61,933 nucleotides of DNA from Sphaerimonospora mesophila NBRC 14179 = JCM 3151 (GTDB taxonomy: Bacteria; Actinomycetota; Actinomycetes; Streptosporangiales; Streptosporangiaceae): positions 1 through 61,933 of the forward strand of contig BCRI01000027.1 of NCBI GenBank assembly GCA_001552515.1, given 5' to 3'. The notes beneath the pieces were generated by a model. The model searched no databases. It had not been told where the DNA came from and saw nothing but the letters and a program-made list of their open reading frames with translations. Below, in pieces: positions 45,113-53,922 of the stretch. Numbering within the stretch: the stretch's first letter is position 1; the number at the start of each line of letters is the position of its first letter. A program made the translations under genes and the position numbers.

Positions 45113-45310
45113 ATGCGTTCAAAGATCCGCAAGGTGCTCAGGGGCCGGATCGTCACTCACTCCGGGGACAGGCCGAAGGGGGAACACGATCCGGGGTGGT
45201 TGTCGTCCACACCGTCCGCAGCCCGTCCCCGTGGTTGTCCACAGGATGTTCATAATGTTGCCGGAAGGATTGAGCAAAGTGTGCGACAAATACGTAGGGT
45301 CAGCACATGA
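45113..45310 (+). CDS. Possible 65-aa ORF with strong ribosome site
   Basis: ATG 45113 has AGGAGG spaced 6 nt away, and the frame ends in the start of the next gene (overlap at 45307-45310). The product is basic (RSKIRKVLRGRIVTHSGDRP) with no known relatives, and third-position GC falls in its second half, so the frame may have no protein function. It may act as an upstream ORF coupling translation of the following gene. Confidence 0.3.
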   Translation: MRSKIRKVLRGRIVTHSGDRPKGEHDPGWLSSTPSAARPRGCPQDVHNVAGRIEQSVRQIRRVST

Positions 45311-46197
45311 GCGGCTTTGGAGGACAAGGACCGTACGAGTCCTATAAGAGGCAGGGACCGTACCCATCCGGGCAGCAGGGCTCATCGCCGAATCCTTACC
45401 AGGCCTACCCGGTGCCCCCACCGCCTCAAGCGGCACCGCCGGTGCCGCCGCCAGTGCCACCGGTGCCACCGGTGCAGCCGGTGCACCCCCCACGGCCGGT
45501 GCACCCCCCGCGGCCGCCCTTCATCCCTCCCCCGCCGCCGCAGCCCCAGCCGCAGGGCGGCCCCGGCGCCGGTAGCGTCTTCTGGGCGCTGACGCCGCTG
45601 CTCACCTGCGGTCTCGGCACGCCGTTCACGATGCTGTTCGCGGCGGTGAAGCGACGGAGCGCCTGGCTCGGACTGGCCTCCGCCGCCTACGCCCTGGCCG
45701 TCTTCCTGTGGATCGTCATCTTCGACGACTACTACCCCGGCGAGCTGCCGCCGGGCCCCGGCATCCTCATGTTCGGCGGCATGTTCGGTAGTTGGCTCGG
45801 CGGCACCGTGCACTCCTTCATCATCAGACAGCGGGTCTTCGAGACCCCCGGGATGACCGCGAACGACCGGGCGATCGCCCTCGCCCAACACCGGCGCGCG
45901 CTGCGGGAGCAGGCGAGAGAACTCGCGGAACGCGATCCGTCGATGGCACGCGAACTGCGGATCGGACGGCCCGACCTGCCCCGGCAGTACGACGACGGCG
46001 GTCTGGTCGACGTCAACCACGCCCCGGCTCAGGTGATCGCCGCACTGCCCGGGATGACCCCCGCCCTGGCCGAGCAGGTGGTGAAGGCCCGGGAAACGGT
46101 CGGCTCATTCGTATCGGCCGAGGACCTCTCCGCCGCGGCGTCTCTACCGCCCAATCTGACCTCGGAACTGGCCGAATACACCATATATCTACCCTAG
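45307..46197 (+). CDS. Pro-rich membrane protein with ComEA-like HhH domain
   Basis: 296 aa. The N-terminal ~95 residues are Pro/Gln/Gly-rich (PPPVPPVPPVQPVHPPRP), the middle has two to three membrane helices (FWALTPLLTCGLGTPFTMLF; WLGLASAAYALAVFLWIVIF), and the C-terminus carries a helix-hairpin-helix pair (VDVNHAPAQVIAALPGMTPA, then EQVVKARETVGSFVSAEDLS) like that in ComEA. HhH domains bind DNA or serve as protein contacts. It is plus-strand, 99 bp upstream of a WXG100-like gene. Function unknown. Confidence 0.75.
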   Translation: MSGFGGQGPYESYKRQGPYPSGQQGSSPNPYQAYPVPPPPQAAPPVPPPVPPVPPVQPVHPPRPVHPPRPPFIPPPPPQPQPQGGPGAGSVFWALTPLLTCGLGTPFTMLFAAVKRRSAWLGLASAAYALAVFLWIVIFDDYYPGELPPGPGILMFGGMFGSWLGGTVHSFIIRQRVFETPGMTANDRAIALAQHRRALREQARELAERDPSMARELRIGRPDLPRQYDDGGLVDVNHAPAQVIAALPGMTPALAEQVVKARETVGSFVSAEDLSAAASLPPNLTSELAEYTIYLP

Positions 46198-46296
46198 TAA
46201 TCCGGTAATCCTGATTGCCGGGCCGCATATCCCTGGCCCATCCTCCGACGCTTCCCTACGCTTGACAAAGCGTCAGCCGTCTCGCTGGAGGAATCC

Positions 46297-46557
46297 GTGC
46301 CGTCACCCGAGATAGCCGAGTGCCAAGCGGACATGGCCGCCGCGGCCGCCGCCGTACACGAGGTCCTCGACGCGCTCGGCGCCGTACCCGGGATGTTCGG
46401 CGACGCCACCTGGAAGGGGCCGGCCGCCGATCGTTGGGCCGCCGACTGGAACGCTCGAAAGTCCCAGCTCACCGCGCTGCTCCAGGCCGTGTTGAGCGAG
46501 CAACCGCGTCTGGTCGCCCGATTGGAGGAGGCGACGCGCAGAAGGGCCGTTTTATAG
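46297..46557 (+). CDS. WXG100-like small protein
   Basis: 86 aa from GTG 46297 behind GGAGGAAT. It is helical with a central W-x-G turn (DATWKGPAADRWAADWNARK), the hallmark of ESAT-6/WXG100 proteins, and has the family length. These proteins are secreted by ESX/type VII systems or form an adaptor with a larger secreted partner, here probably the product of the gene 26 bp downstream. No EccC-type ATPase is in the window. Confidence 0.75.
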   Translation: MPSPEIAECQADMAAAAAAVHEVLDALGAVPGMFGDATWKGPAADRWAADWNARKSQLTALLQAVLSEQPRLVARLEEATRRRAVL

Positions 46558-46583
46558 GTACGTCGCGCCGAAAAGGGGACGTA

Positions 46584-48596
46584 GTGGGGGAATTCGTCGG
46601 GGTCAATCCGGTCAACCTCGCGGAGTTGGCCAAGCGCCTGCAACGGCTGCACGAGGTGTTGGCCCGAAATGGGCCGATAATTCAGCAGAAGATGCGGCAG
46701 TGGGACAGCGAGGTGAGCTTCACTCAGTTGCCACGCCTGACCGACTCGGCGCTGAACGACACCCGCGACATGAACGCCCGCACCACCAAGGCGCACGGCC
46801 TGGCGAGCGAGAACGGATGGAACCCCGCCATTCTTTCGGGCCTGCCGCTCCCGGTCCGCCGTCCACTTCCGACGGACGGGCCGGGCCCCATCGGCCCGCG
46901 TTCGCCGTACGTCCAACTCGACTGGGACGCCGTAGGCCAGAGCGGATATCAGGCCGAGCAGGACGTCCAGGCGCTGAAGGACGCCCTCGCCGGCAAGGAT
47001 CCGGAGGCGGTCCGGGTCGGCCTGTCGGGGGTACGGGAGCACCTCACCCAACATCTCGACGACAAGCCATATCTCGCCGCGTTCTGGGCGCAGGCCGGGC
47101 CGCTGGCGCTCCAGGCCGCGCGAGCGCTCTACAACCGGACGGGAGCCTCGCTGTTCAGCGCGGAGAGCATGAGCATCCTGCGGGCACTCGGCTCGTCGCT
47201 GGCGGCCGCCAGCCAGATGCGCGTCGGCACGGGCAAGGACGGCCGTCCGCTGCTGTCCCCCGAAACCAGGGCCGCGATCACCAAGAGCTCCGACCCCTGG
47301 TCGGTCGGCATGCTCTTCAAGTACGGCCCCGACGGCAAATCCTGGGATTCGCGTTTCCTCGCCGAGGTCACCCGATCGATGCTCGACGCCCGTGCCGCGG
47401 GCAAGGTCCAGGTCCCGACCCCGTCGGGTCACGGCGGCATTCTCGACCAGGATCGCGCCCTTTACCAGAAACGCCTCGCCGACTTCGACCCGGTCCTCGC
47501 GGTGATGGATCGGGCGACCCAGAACGGCCAGGCAGCCCGCCATGTCCTCGGTGACCCGGACAGCGGCCTGAAGTACGCGAAGATGCTCGTCGGCGACGAC
47601 TGGCGAACGCCGGGCGTCAAAGTCGGCCCGTACGGCAAGGCGAGCGGCGCCGACCCGTCGCTCACGGTGGACCGAATCGATCTGACCTCCCATGCCGCCG
47701 AATTCCTCAAGGCGGCCGTGTCCGCTCCGCGCGGCGCCTCCGACGACGCCAAGGAATCGGCCTGGTCCGTCGTCCATATCGTCCAGGCCACCTCCGAGTT
47801 CACCAAGCTCCACCCGGACAGGGTCCTCCCCCACGAGATCCGCCGATCCCTCATCTACACCGCCGACCGCTACCTCCCCGACCTCGCCAAATCAGTCGGG
47901 CACGACTACGCCGCACATCCCGTCCCGAAAGATAACATCCCCGGAAATCCCTGGACCGTTGTCACCAAGAACAGTGAACTGGAGCCATTTCTCGCGCAGG
48001 CTTTCCGTGAACCCAAGGAGTTCGGGACGTTCAAAGGAATCATGAACGCTCGGGTATCGCTCGCCGTTGCCGCCAACATCAAGGACCCTTCGGATGCCGA
48101 CTACCTCAGCGAGATGGCGAGCCTATATGGAGCGATACAACGTCTGGAGAATGACCGCCATTTTTCCGAGGAGCAGCTAAAAGACGTCGAAGCACAACGA
48201 AACCAGACCGCACTAGGTGTGCTGTCTGGAGGTTTCGGCGCGCTGAGCTTCGCCAGCCCTTGGGGACCTGGCACCATCGCCCAGTTCCTCACCGGTACGA
48301 CCTCCCCGTTCGTCAACGCGTCGTTCAGCACCGATCACGCGGTCCAGGCGCTCAAGGACAATGCCGACGCGTTTCGCAAGCAGGTCCTCGGCATCGAAGT
48401 CCCGGTGATACAAGGACTGATCAATGCGGGTGCGATCCGACCGCCCACAGATGCCACATGGTACAAAAACGGTACGCTCATTCCTGACGCCAACTTCGTC
48501 GAGTGGATAAGTGGGCACGCCGAGAGCGAATATGGCGGAAAGACTCTGTTGGAGTGGATACGAGCCGCCCAGGTAGCCATGAGGATGCAGCAGTGA
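46584..48596 (+). CDS. Large unknown protein of the WXG100 locus
   Basis: 670 aa from GTG 46584 with AGGGGA nearby; the longer frame is antisense-like before this point. The N-terminus is helical (VNLAELAKRLQRLHEVLARN), as in WXG/LXG-type partners, followed by long alpha-rich regions, for example LYNRTGASLFSAESMSILRA and YADRYLPDLAKSVGHDYAAH (family not recognised). A Gly/Phe-rich hydrophobic patch lies at GVLSGGFGALSFASPWGPGT. There is no signal peptide, consistent with type VII export. It may be a polymorphic-toxin-like or surface protein. Its stop overlaps the start of a lipoprotein gene (GTGA). Confidence 0.7.
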   Translation: MGEFVGVNPVNLAELAKRLQRLHEVLARNGPIIQQKMRQWDSEVSFTQLPRLTDSALNDTRDMNARTTKAHGLASENGWNPAILSGLPLPVRRPLPTDGPGPIGPRSPYVQLDWDAVGQSGYQAEQDVQALKDALAGKDPEAVRVGLSGVREHLTQHLDDKPYLAAFWAQAGPLALQAARALYNRTGASLFSAESMSILRALGSSLAAASQMRVGTGKDGRPLLSPETRAAITKSSDPWSVGMLFKYGPDGKSWDSRFLAEVTRSMLDARAAGKVQVPTPSGHGGILDQDRALYQKRLADFDPVLAVMDRATQNGQAARHVLGDPDSGLKYAKMLVGDDWRTPGVKVGPYGKASGADPSLTVDRIDLTSHAAEFLKAAVSAPRGASDDAKESAWSVVHIVQATSEFTKLHPDRVLPHEIRRSLIYTADRYLPDLAKSVGHDYAAHPVPKDNIPGNPWTVVTKNSELEPFLAQAFREPKEFGTFKGIMNARVSLAVAANIKDPSDADYLSEMASLYGAIQRLENDRHFSEEQLKDVEAQRNQTALGVLSGGFGALSFASPWGPGTIAQFLTGTTSPFVNASFSTDHAVQALKDNADAFRKQVLGIEVPVIQGLINAGAIRPPTDATWYKNGTLIPDANFVEWISGHAESEYGGKTLLEWIRAAQVAMRMQQ

Positions 48597-48928
48597 AGAC
48601 ATCAATAAAGGCGGGTTCCGCCGCCCTCGGCTTAACCCTCCTCATTGCCGGCTGCAACGAAGGGAGGGTCTCTCATTCGGCGAGCGACGAGGCCAAACGG
48701 CGCGATCAAGCGCTCGTCGCAGTACTCCAGTGTTTCATAGACCACAAAGTGATTCGAAGCAAAGACCTTGAAGGTCAGCCGTGGCTCGACCAAGACAAGG
48801 TGCAACCGAGGGCAGAACTGGTTGAGTGGCTCAGCATTCATCGCGACACGGTTTACCGCGGAAAACCCCTCCACACCTGGGAGGATGAAGCGACGGCCGC
48901 ATGGCCTGACTGGAAGTGCCCGTTTTGA
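48593..48928 (+). CDS. Small lipoprotein, possible immunity partner
   Basis: 111 aa from GTG 48593, overlapping the preceding stop. Lipobox LIAGC gives a lipidated Cys near residue 20, followed by a ~90-residue domain (DQALVAVLQCFIDHKVIRSK, RAELVEWLSIHRDTVYRGKP) ending in WKCPF, with two Cys in the mature part that could form a disulfide. The tight coupling to the large protein suggests they act together, for example as an effector and its surface-bound inhibitor. No family recognised. Confidence 0.75.
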   Translation: MKTSIKAGSAALGLTLLIAGCNEGRVSHSASDEAKRRDQALVAVLQCFIDHKVIRSKDLEGQPWLDQDKVQPRAELVEWLSIHRDTVYRGKPLHTWEDEATAAWPDWKCPF

Positions 48929-49009
48929 TGGTTACAGAAGGGCGCTGGGGACGCTCTGGGCCTGGTCGGGTTCTCTGTGCTCGGGGTGATCGGCGGCGGG
49001 CGGGTTCGG

Positions 49010-49963
49010 TCAGGACATGAGGACCTTGACGACGCCGGTGAGGGCGAGTTGGAGGAGGGCCAGGGGGACAAGGCCGATCCAGGCGAGCTTCTGCAACTGG
49101 TCCTCGCGGAGGCGGGGATAGCTGACCCTGATCCAGATCACCACGAACGCCAGGGCGAAGACCTTGATGAGCGTCCAGACCGGTCCCGGAAGCAGCGGGC
49201 CATGCCAGCCGCCGAGGAAGAGGACGGTGGTCAGCGCCGACAGCACCACGATCCCGACGTACTCCGCGAGCATGAACAGGGCGAACCGCAGGCCGGTGTA
49301 CTCGGTCATCGGGCCCATGATGAGCTCCGACTCGGCGACCGGCATGTCGAACGGAGGCCGGCGCAGCTCCGCCAGCCCGGCGACGAAGAAGACCACCGCA
49401 CCGATCGCCTGCCAGGGCAGCCACCACCACCGCCACTGCTCGACGATCCCCTGCAGCGACAGCGTGCCCGCCGCCATCGCCACGCCGGAGGCCGCGAGCA
49501 CGAGCGGCAGCTCGTACGACATGAGCTGGGCGGCGGCCCGGATGCCGCCCAGCATGCTGTACTTGTTGGCCGACGCCCACCCCGCCATGATCACGCCGAG
49601 CACGCCGATGCCCATCACGGCCAGCACGAAGAACAGCCCGGCGTCGAGGTCCACCCCGGCCAGCCCGGGGCCGATCGGGATCACGACCATCACCACGAGG
49701 TACGGCACGAGCGCCACGGCCGGCGCGATGGCGAACACCCGCCGGTCGGCCGCGGCCGGGATCACGTCCTCCTTCTGGGCGAACTTGACCCCGTCGGCGA
49801 TGAGCTGCGCCCATCCGTGGAAGCCACCGGCGTACATCGGCCCGAGCCGGGACTGCATGTGGGCCATGGCCTTGTGCTCCATCTGCCCGACGATCAGCGG
49901 TAGCAGCAGGAATGCCGCCACGATGGCGGCCAGCCGTACCGCGATGTCGAGCAGATCAGCCAT
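49010..49963 (-). CDS. nuoH: Complex I subunit NuoH
   Basis: 317 aa, from ATG 49963 overlapping the nuoC stop by 8 nt. Eight helices with conserved quinone-site segments MEHKAMAHMQSRLGPMYAGG, EDVIPAAADRRVFAIAPAVA and FFVAGLAELRRPPFDMPVAE. NuoH normally forms the quinone chamber with NuoB and NuoD. In most clusters nuoI follows; here the next nuo gene is 6.6 kb away. Confidence 0.96.
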   Translation of the reverse strand: MADLLDIAVRLAAIVAAFLLLPLIVGQMEHKAMAHMQSRLGPMYAGGFHGWAQLIADGVKFAQKEDVIPAAADRRVFAIAPAVALVPYLVVMVVIPIGPGLAGVDLDAGLFFVLAVMGIGVLGVIMAGWASANKYSMLGGIRAAAQLMSYELPLVLAASGVAMAAGTLSLQGIVEQWRWWWLPWQAIGAVVFFVAGLAELRRPPFDMPVAESELIMGPMTEYTGLRFALFMLAEYVGIVVLSALTTVLFLGGWHGPLLPGPVWTLIKVFALAFVVIWIRVSYPRLREDQLQKLAWIGLVPLALLQLALTGVVKVLMS

Positions 49964-50579
49964 CGCCCACCCGCCCGTCCCTGCGTACGGGCTCCGGTAC
50001 GGCTCTCGCGGCGCCCTCGCCCCAGTCGGCGGGAACGCCCGGGGGCAGCATCTTGCGGCGGCTGGGTGAGCCGTGGCCGGATTCGCCCGGCTCCTTGGCT
50101 CCCGGCCAGGCCTTGGCGACCCGGGCGGCGAGCACGAAGTCCTTGCGCAGCGGATGGCCTTCGAATCCGTCGGGCAGCAGCAGCGGCCGCAGGTCGGGGT
50201 GGCCGTCGAAGACGACGCCGAACATCTCGAACGTCTCCCGCTCGTGCCAGTCGGCCCCGCGGAAGACGCCGGTCACGGTGGGCAGGCGAGGATCGGTCCG
50301 CGGCACCCGGGTTCTGACCAGCAGGTGCGCCATCGCGACCGGATCGAAGACGTGGGCGACGACCTGGAAGTCGTCCGGTGGGTCGTCCACACCGGTCAGC
50401 CAGTCGAAGAACTCGAAGCCCCGGGACCTGGCGAAGGACAGTGTCTCCACCCAGGCGTCCGGTGGCACGTCCACCACCAGCTCGCCGAACGAGTCGGAGA
50501 CCTGGACTTGCGAGCCCGAGTCGTACCGCTCCCTGACCGCGTCGGCGAAGGCCGCGGCCGCGGCCGGCACGGCGCTCAC
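49956..50579 (-). CDS. nuoC: Complex I subunit NuoC
   Basis: 207 aa from GTG 50579, overlapping the nuoB stop. Family 30-kDa subunit: [20 protein letters not shown], then [40 protein letters not shown]. It stops at the normal length and is not fused to NuoD. nuoH follows at once, with no nuoD between. Confidence 0.95.
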   Translation of the reverse strand: MSAVPAAAAAFADAVRERYDSGSQVQVSDSFGELVVDVPPDAWVETLSFARSRGFEFFDWLTGVDDPPDDFQVVAHVFDPVAMAHLLVRTRVPRTDPRLPTVTGVFRGADWHERETFEMFGVVFDGHPDLRPLLLPDGFEGHPLRKDFVLAARVAKAWPGAKEPGESGHGSPSRRKMLPPGVPADWGEGAARAVPEPVRRDGRVGDG

Positions 50580-51100
50580 GATTGCCCACCCGAAGGCGGT
50601 AGGTAGCGGTCGCCCAGCGTCTCGCCGGCGATCTTCTCCTGGAGCTTCATGATGCCGTGGAGCAGCGCCTCGGGCCGGGGCGGGCAGCCGGGGACGTACA
50701 CGTCGACCGGGATGATCTGGTCGACGCCCTTGGTCACGCAGTAGGAGTCCCAGTACGGCCCGCCGGTGTTCGAGCAGGCCCCGAACGAGATGACGTACTT
50801 GGGATCGGGCATCTGCTCGTAGAGCCGCTTGACGGCCGGGGCCATCTTGTCGGTCACCGTCCCCGAAACGATCATAAGGTCGGCCTGCCTGGGGCCGTTC
50901 GCGAACGGAATGACCCCGAACCGGATGAAGTCGTGTCTGCTCATCGACGTCGCGATGAACTCGATGGCGCAGCAGGCCAGCCCGAAGTTGAAGACCCACA
51001 GCGAATAGCGCCGTCCCCAGTTCAGCACGAACTTCATCGGTTTGGGCGCCAGCCGGGCCCCGGGCCCGACGGTCGGCATCGGGAGGTCGCTCACCGCCAT
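50576..51100 (-). CDS. nuoB: Complex I subunit NuoB
   Basis: 174 aa. The ligands of cluster N2 are all present: the paired Cys in [11 protein letters not shown] (43-44), Cys in [12 protein letters not shown] and Cys in [12 protein letters not shown]. It is the last Fe-S subunit before quinone. It overlaps nuoC by 4 nt. Confidence 0.97.
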   Translation of the reverse strand: MAVSDLPMPTVGPGARLAPKPMKFVLNWGRRYSLWVFNFGLACCAIEFIATSMSRHDFIRFGVIPFANGPRQADLMIVSGTVTDKMAPAVKRLYEQMPDPKYVISFGACSNTGGPYWDSYCVTKGVDQIIPVDVYVPGCPPRPEALLHGIMKLQEKIAGETLGDRYLPPSGGQS

Positions 51101-51158
51101 GACGTCATTCTCCTCTTCAGAGAGCCTCCCGGCGAACGGCCGGGTCCGGTACGGATTG

Positions 51159-51530
51159 TCACGTCCAGGTGAGCACTCCCTTCCGCCAGGCGTACAGGAT
51201 GCCGAGGGCGATGAGGCCCAGGAAGACGAACATCTCCACGAGGGTGGTCAGGCCGTATCCGGGCGTGGCGAAGACCATGGCCCAGGGGAAGAGGAAGACC
51301 GCGTCCACCGCGAAGACCACGTAGAGATACGTGAAGACGTAGTACCGGATCTGCGACTGCGCCCATCCCTCGCCGACGGGATCGATCCCGCACTCATAGG
51401 TGAGCAGTTTCTCCGGTGTCGGCCGGTTCGGCCGGAGCGCGCGGTTGGCCAGCAGGCCGCCGGCGAAGATCGCCACGCCGATGAGAAGCAGGACCGCGAC
51501 TACGACATATGACCCGAAATATCCGTTCAT
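51159..51530 (-). CDS. nuoA: Complex I subunit NuoA
   Basis: 123 aa, three helices, with the family signature [20 protein letters not shown] and [15 protein letters not shown]. First gene of the nuo A-B-C-H block. It is divergent from korAB across a 544-bp region. Confidence 0.96.
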   Translation of the reverse strand: MNGYFGSYVVVAVLLLIGVAIFAGGLLANRALRPNRPTPEKLLTYECGIDPVGEGWAQSQIRYYVFTYLYVVFAVDAVFLFPWAMVFATPGYGLTTLVEMFVFLGLIALGILYAWRKGVLTWT

Positions 51531-52074
51531 GTCGCCTCCCGGCCGTAGGATGTACGACCTCCGGACCTCATGCCGAGCATACGCCGACGCCCGTCTACCA
51601 CCTCGATAACCCGATCACGCAGCGGAACAGCGCGGACACCCAGCGGAGGCGACGATCTCAAAGGGTGGGCAATGACGGACGGAAGCCCACCTCCCGCATA
51701 TAGTTGAGGATCGTGACCCGGAAGATGCTCTTCGCTCGCCTGCACGTCGACCTGTGTCGGCTCGCGGCGGGACTGTGTTGCCCGGATGGTCCGTGAGCGT
51801 GATTTGTCCTGCCGACCTCGGTCCAGCTACCGACCAGGGCCAGTAGACGCGGGATACCGGTCCCCGCCTTCCCCTAAGCGGCAAGCCCCGATAGTACGCA
51901 CGTCAATGTTCGCACGACGGAAAACAAGGCGTGGCCCCGATGGATCTAGGGAGTGCCCCATGGATCTCTGCCGACCATAGTAGGCAAGAAGATCTACGGG
52001 AGACGACCTAGCATGGATATAGGAACGCGTTTCGGGCAGGGTGGCCCGGGCGTGTTGAGGAGGATTGAGGAGCT
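51531..52074. other. Divergent region between nuoA and korA
   Basis: 544 bp holding the promoters of the nuo block (minus) and kor operon (plus), a leader peptide at 51713-51796, and a direct repeat ATGGATCT at 51940-51947 and 51960-51967 in the last part before korA. A TATAGT at 51700-51705 looks like a -10 box for the leader peptide. Confidence 0.5.
51713..51796 (+). CDS. Cysteine-containing leader peptide (HVDL type)
   Basis: 27 aa from GTG 51713: the end reads LHVDLCRLAAGLCCPDGP. This matches the short actinobacterial leader peptides with an HVDLxR core and clustered Cys that precede sulfur-related genes and are thought to sense cysteine supply. A TATAGT box ends 7 nt before the GTG, fitting a leaderless transcript. 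It lies 278 bp upstream of korA, encoding an Fe-S enzyme. Control of korAB by attenuation or coupling is inferred. Confidence 0.65.
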   Translation: MTRKMLFARLHVDLCRLAAGLCCPDGP

Positions 52075-53922
52075 GTGACCAAGCAGGTTCAGCAACTCGA
52101 CCGCGTGATCATCCGGTTCGCGGGTGACTCGGGCGACGGCATGCAGCTCACAGGCGATCGGTTCACGGCGGAGACGGCCCAGTTCGGCAACGACCTGTCG
52201 ACGCTTCCCAACTTCCCGGCGGAGATCCGGGCGCCTGCGGGCACGCTGCCCGGGGTGTCGAGTTTCCAGTTGCACTTCGCCGACCACGACATTCTGACCC
52301 CCGGGGACGCGCCGAACGTCCTGGTCGCGATGAACCCCGCGGCGTTGAAGGCCAACCTGGCCGATCTGCCGCGTGGTGCGGACATCATCGCCAACACCGA
52401 TGAGTTCACCAAGCGCAACCTGTCCAAGGTCGGCTATGCGGGCAATCCGCTGGAGGACGACTCCCTCAAGGAGTGGCGCCTGCACGCGGTCCCGCTGACC
52501 TCGCTCACGGTCAAGGCGCTCGAGGGCTTCGACGTGTCCAAGAAGGACGCCGAGCGGGCCAAGAACATGTTCGCGCTCGGGTTGCTGTCGTGGCTGTACA
52601 ACCGGCCGACCGAGGGAACGACCGCGTTCCTCGAGGCGAAGTTCGCCGCCAAGCCCGAGATCGCCAAGGCGAACATCGCGGCGTTCCAGGCCGGGTGGAA
52701 CTACGGCGAGACCACCGAGTCGTTCTCGGTGTCGTACGAGGTGAAACCGGCCGCCCTGGCCCCGGGCGTCTACCGCAACATCTCCGGGAACATGGCGCTG
52801 GCCTACGGGCTGGTCGCGGCCTCGGTGCAGGCGAAGCTGCCGCTGTTCCTCGGGTCGTACCCGATCACCCCGGCCTCCGACATCCTGCACGAGTTGTCCA
52901 AGCACAAGGCGTTCGGGGTACGGACCTTCCAGGCCGAAGACGAGATCGCCGGCGTCGGCGCCGCCCTTGGCGCGTCGTTCGGCGGGTCGCTGGGGGTGAC
53001 CACCACCTCCGGTCCCGGTGTGGCGCTCAAGGCCGAGACGGTCGGTCTCGCGGTGGCGACCGAGCTGCCGCTGGTCATCGTGGACGTGCAGCGGGCCGGA
53101 CCGTCCACGGGGATGCCGACCAAGACCGAGCAGACCGACCTGTTGATGGCGATGTTCGGCCGCAACGGCGAGTCGCCGGTGCCGGTGCTGGCCCCGGCCA
53201 CCCCGGCCGACTGCTTCGACATGGCGATCGAGGCCGCCCGGATCGCCCTTGCGTACCGCACGCCGGTGATGCTGCTGTCGGACGGCTATCTGGCCAACGG
53301 ATCCGAGCCGTGGCGCATCCCCGACATCGCCGAACTGCCCGACATCTCCGTGGAGTTCGCGACCACGCCCAACGGCGAAGACGGCACCACGTTCCTGCCG
53401 TTCCAGCGGGATGCGGACACGCTGGCCCGGCCGTGGGCCGTACCGGGCACACCCGGGCTGGAGCACCGGATCGGCGGCATCGAGAAGGCCGACGGCAGTG
53501 GGAACATCTCCTACGATCCGGACAACCACGACCGGATGGTCCATCTGCGCCAGGCCAAGATCGACGGCATTGACGTGCCCGACCTGTCCGTGGACGACCC
53601 GACCGGGGACGCGAAGGTGCTCGTGCTCGGCTGGGGGTCGACCTACGGGCCGATCGCGGCGGGAGTACGGCGGGCGCGGGCGGCCGGGCACAAGGTCGCC
53701 CAGGCCCATCTGCGGCATCTGAACCCGCTGCCGGCCAACACCGGCCAGGTGCTGCGCGCCTACGACAAGGTGCTGCTGCCGGAGATCAACCTCGGCCAGC
53801 TGGCCATGCTGCTGCGGGCCCGGTTCCTGGTCGACGTGATCGGCTACAACCGGGTGCGCGGGCTTCCGTTCAAGGCCGCCGAACTCGCCACGGTGATTCA
53901 GGAAGTGATTGAAAGTGACTGA
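52075..53922 (+). CDS. korA: 2-oxoacid:ferredoxin oxidoreductase alpha subunit
   Basis: 615 aa from GTG 52075 behind GAGGAG. The gamma domain is fused N-terminally (VIIRFAGDSGDGMQLTGDRF, about 1-190), followed by the alpha pyrimidine-binding domain (SYPITPASDILHELSKHKAF, EDEIAGVGAALGASFGG, TTTSGPGVALKAETVGLAVA) and the C-terminal domain. This gamma-alpha fusion with a separate beta subunit is the actinobacterial 2-oxoglutarate:ferredoxin oxidoreductase layout. It converts 2-oxoglutarate and CoA to succinyl-CoA, reducing ferredoxin. Overlaps korB by 8 nt. Confidence 0.95.
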   Translation: MTKQVQQLDRVIIRFAGDSGDGMQLTGDRFTAETAQFGNDLSTLPNFPAEIRAPAGTLPGVSSFQLHFADHDILTPGDAPNVLVAMNPAALKANLADLPRGADIIANTDEFTKRNLSKVGYAGNPLEDDSLKEWRLHAVPLTSLTVKALEGFDVSKKDAERAKNMFALGLLSWLYNRPTEGTTAFLEAKFAAKPEIAKANIAAFQAGWNYGETTESFSVSYEVKPAALAPGVYRNISGNMALAYGLVAASVQAKLPLFLGSYPITPASDILHELSKHKAFGVRTFQAEDEIAGVGAALGASFGGSLGVTTTSGPGVALKAETVGLAVATELPLVIVDVQRAGPSTGMPTKTEQTDLLMAMFGRNGESPVPVLAPATPADCFDMAIEAARIALAYRTPVMLLSDGYLANGSEPWRIPDIAELPDISVEFATTPNGEDGTTFLPFQRDADTLARPWAVPGTPGLEHRIGGIEKADGSGNISYDPDNHDRMVHLRQAKIDGIDVPDLSVDDPTGDAKVLVLGWGSTYGPIAAGVRRARAAGHKVAQAHLRHLNPLPANTGQVLRAYDKVLLPEINLGQLAMLLRARFLVDVIGYNRVRGLPFKAAELATVIQEVIESD

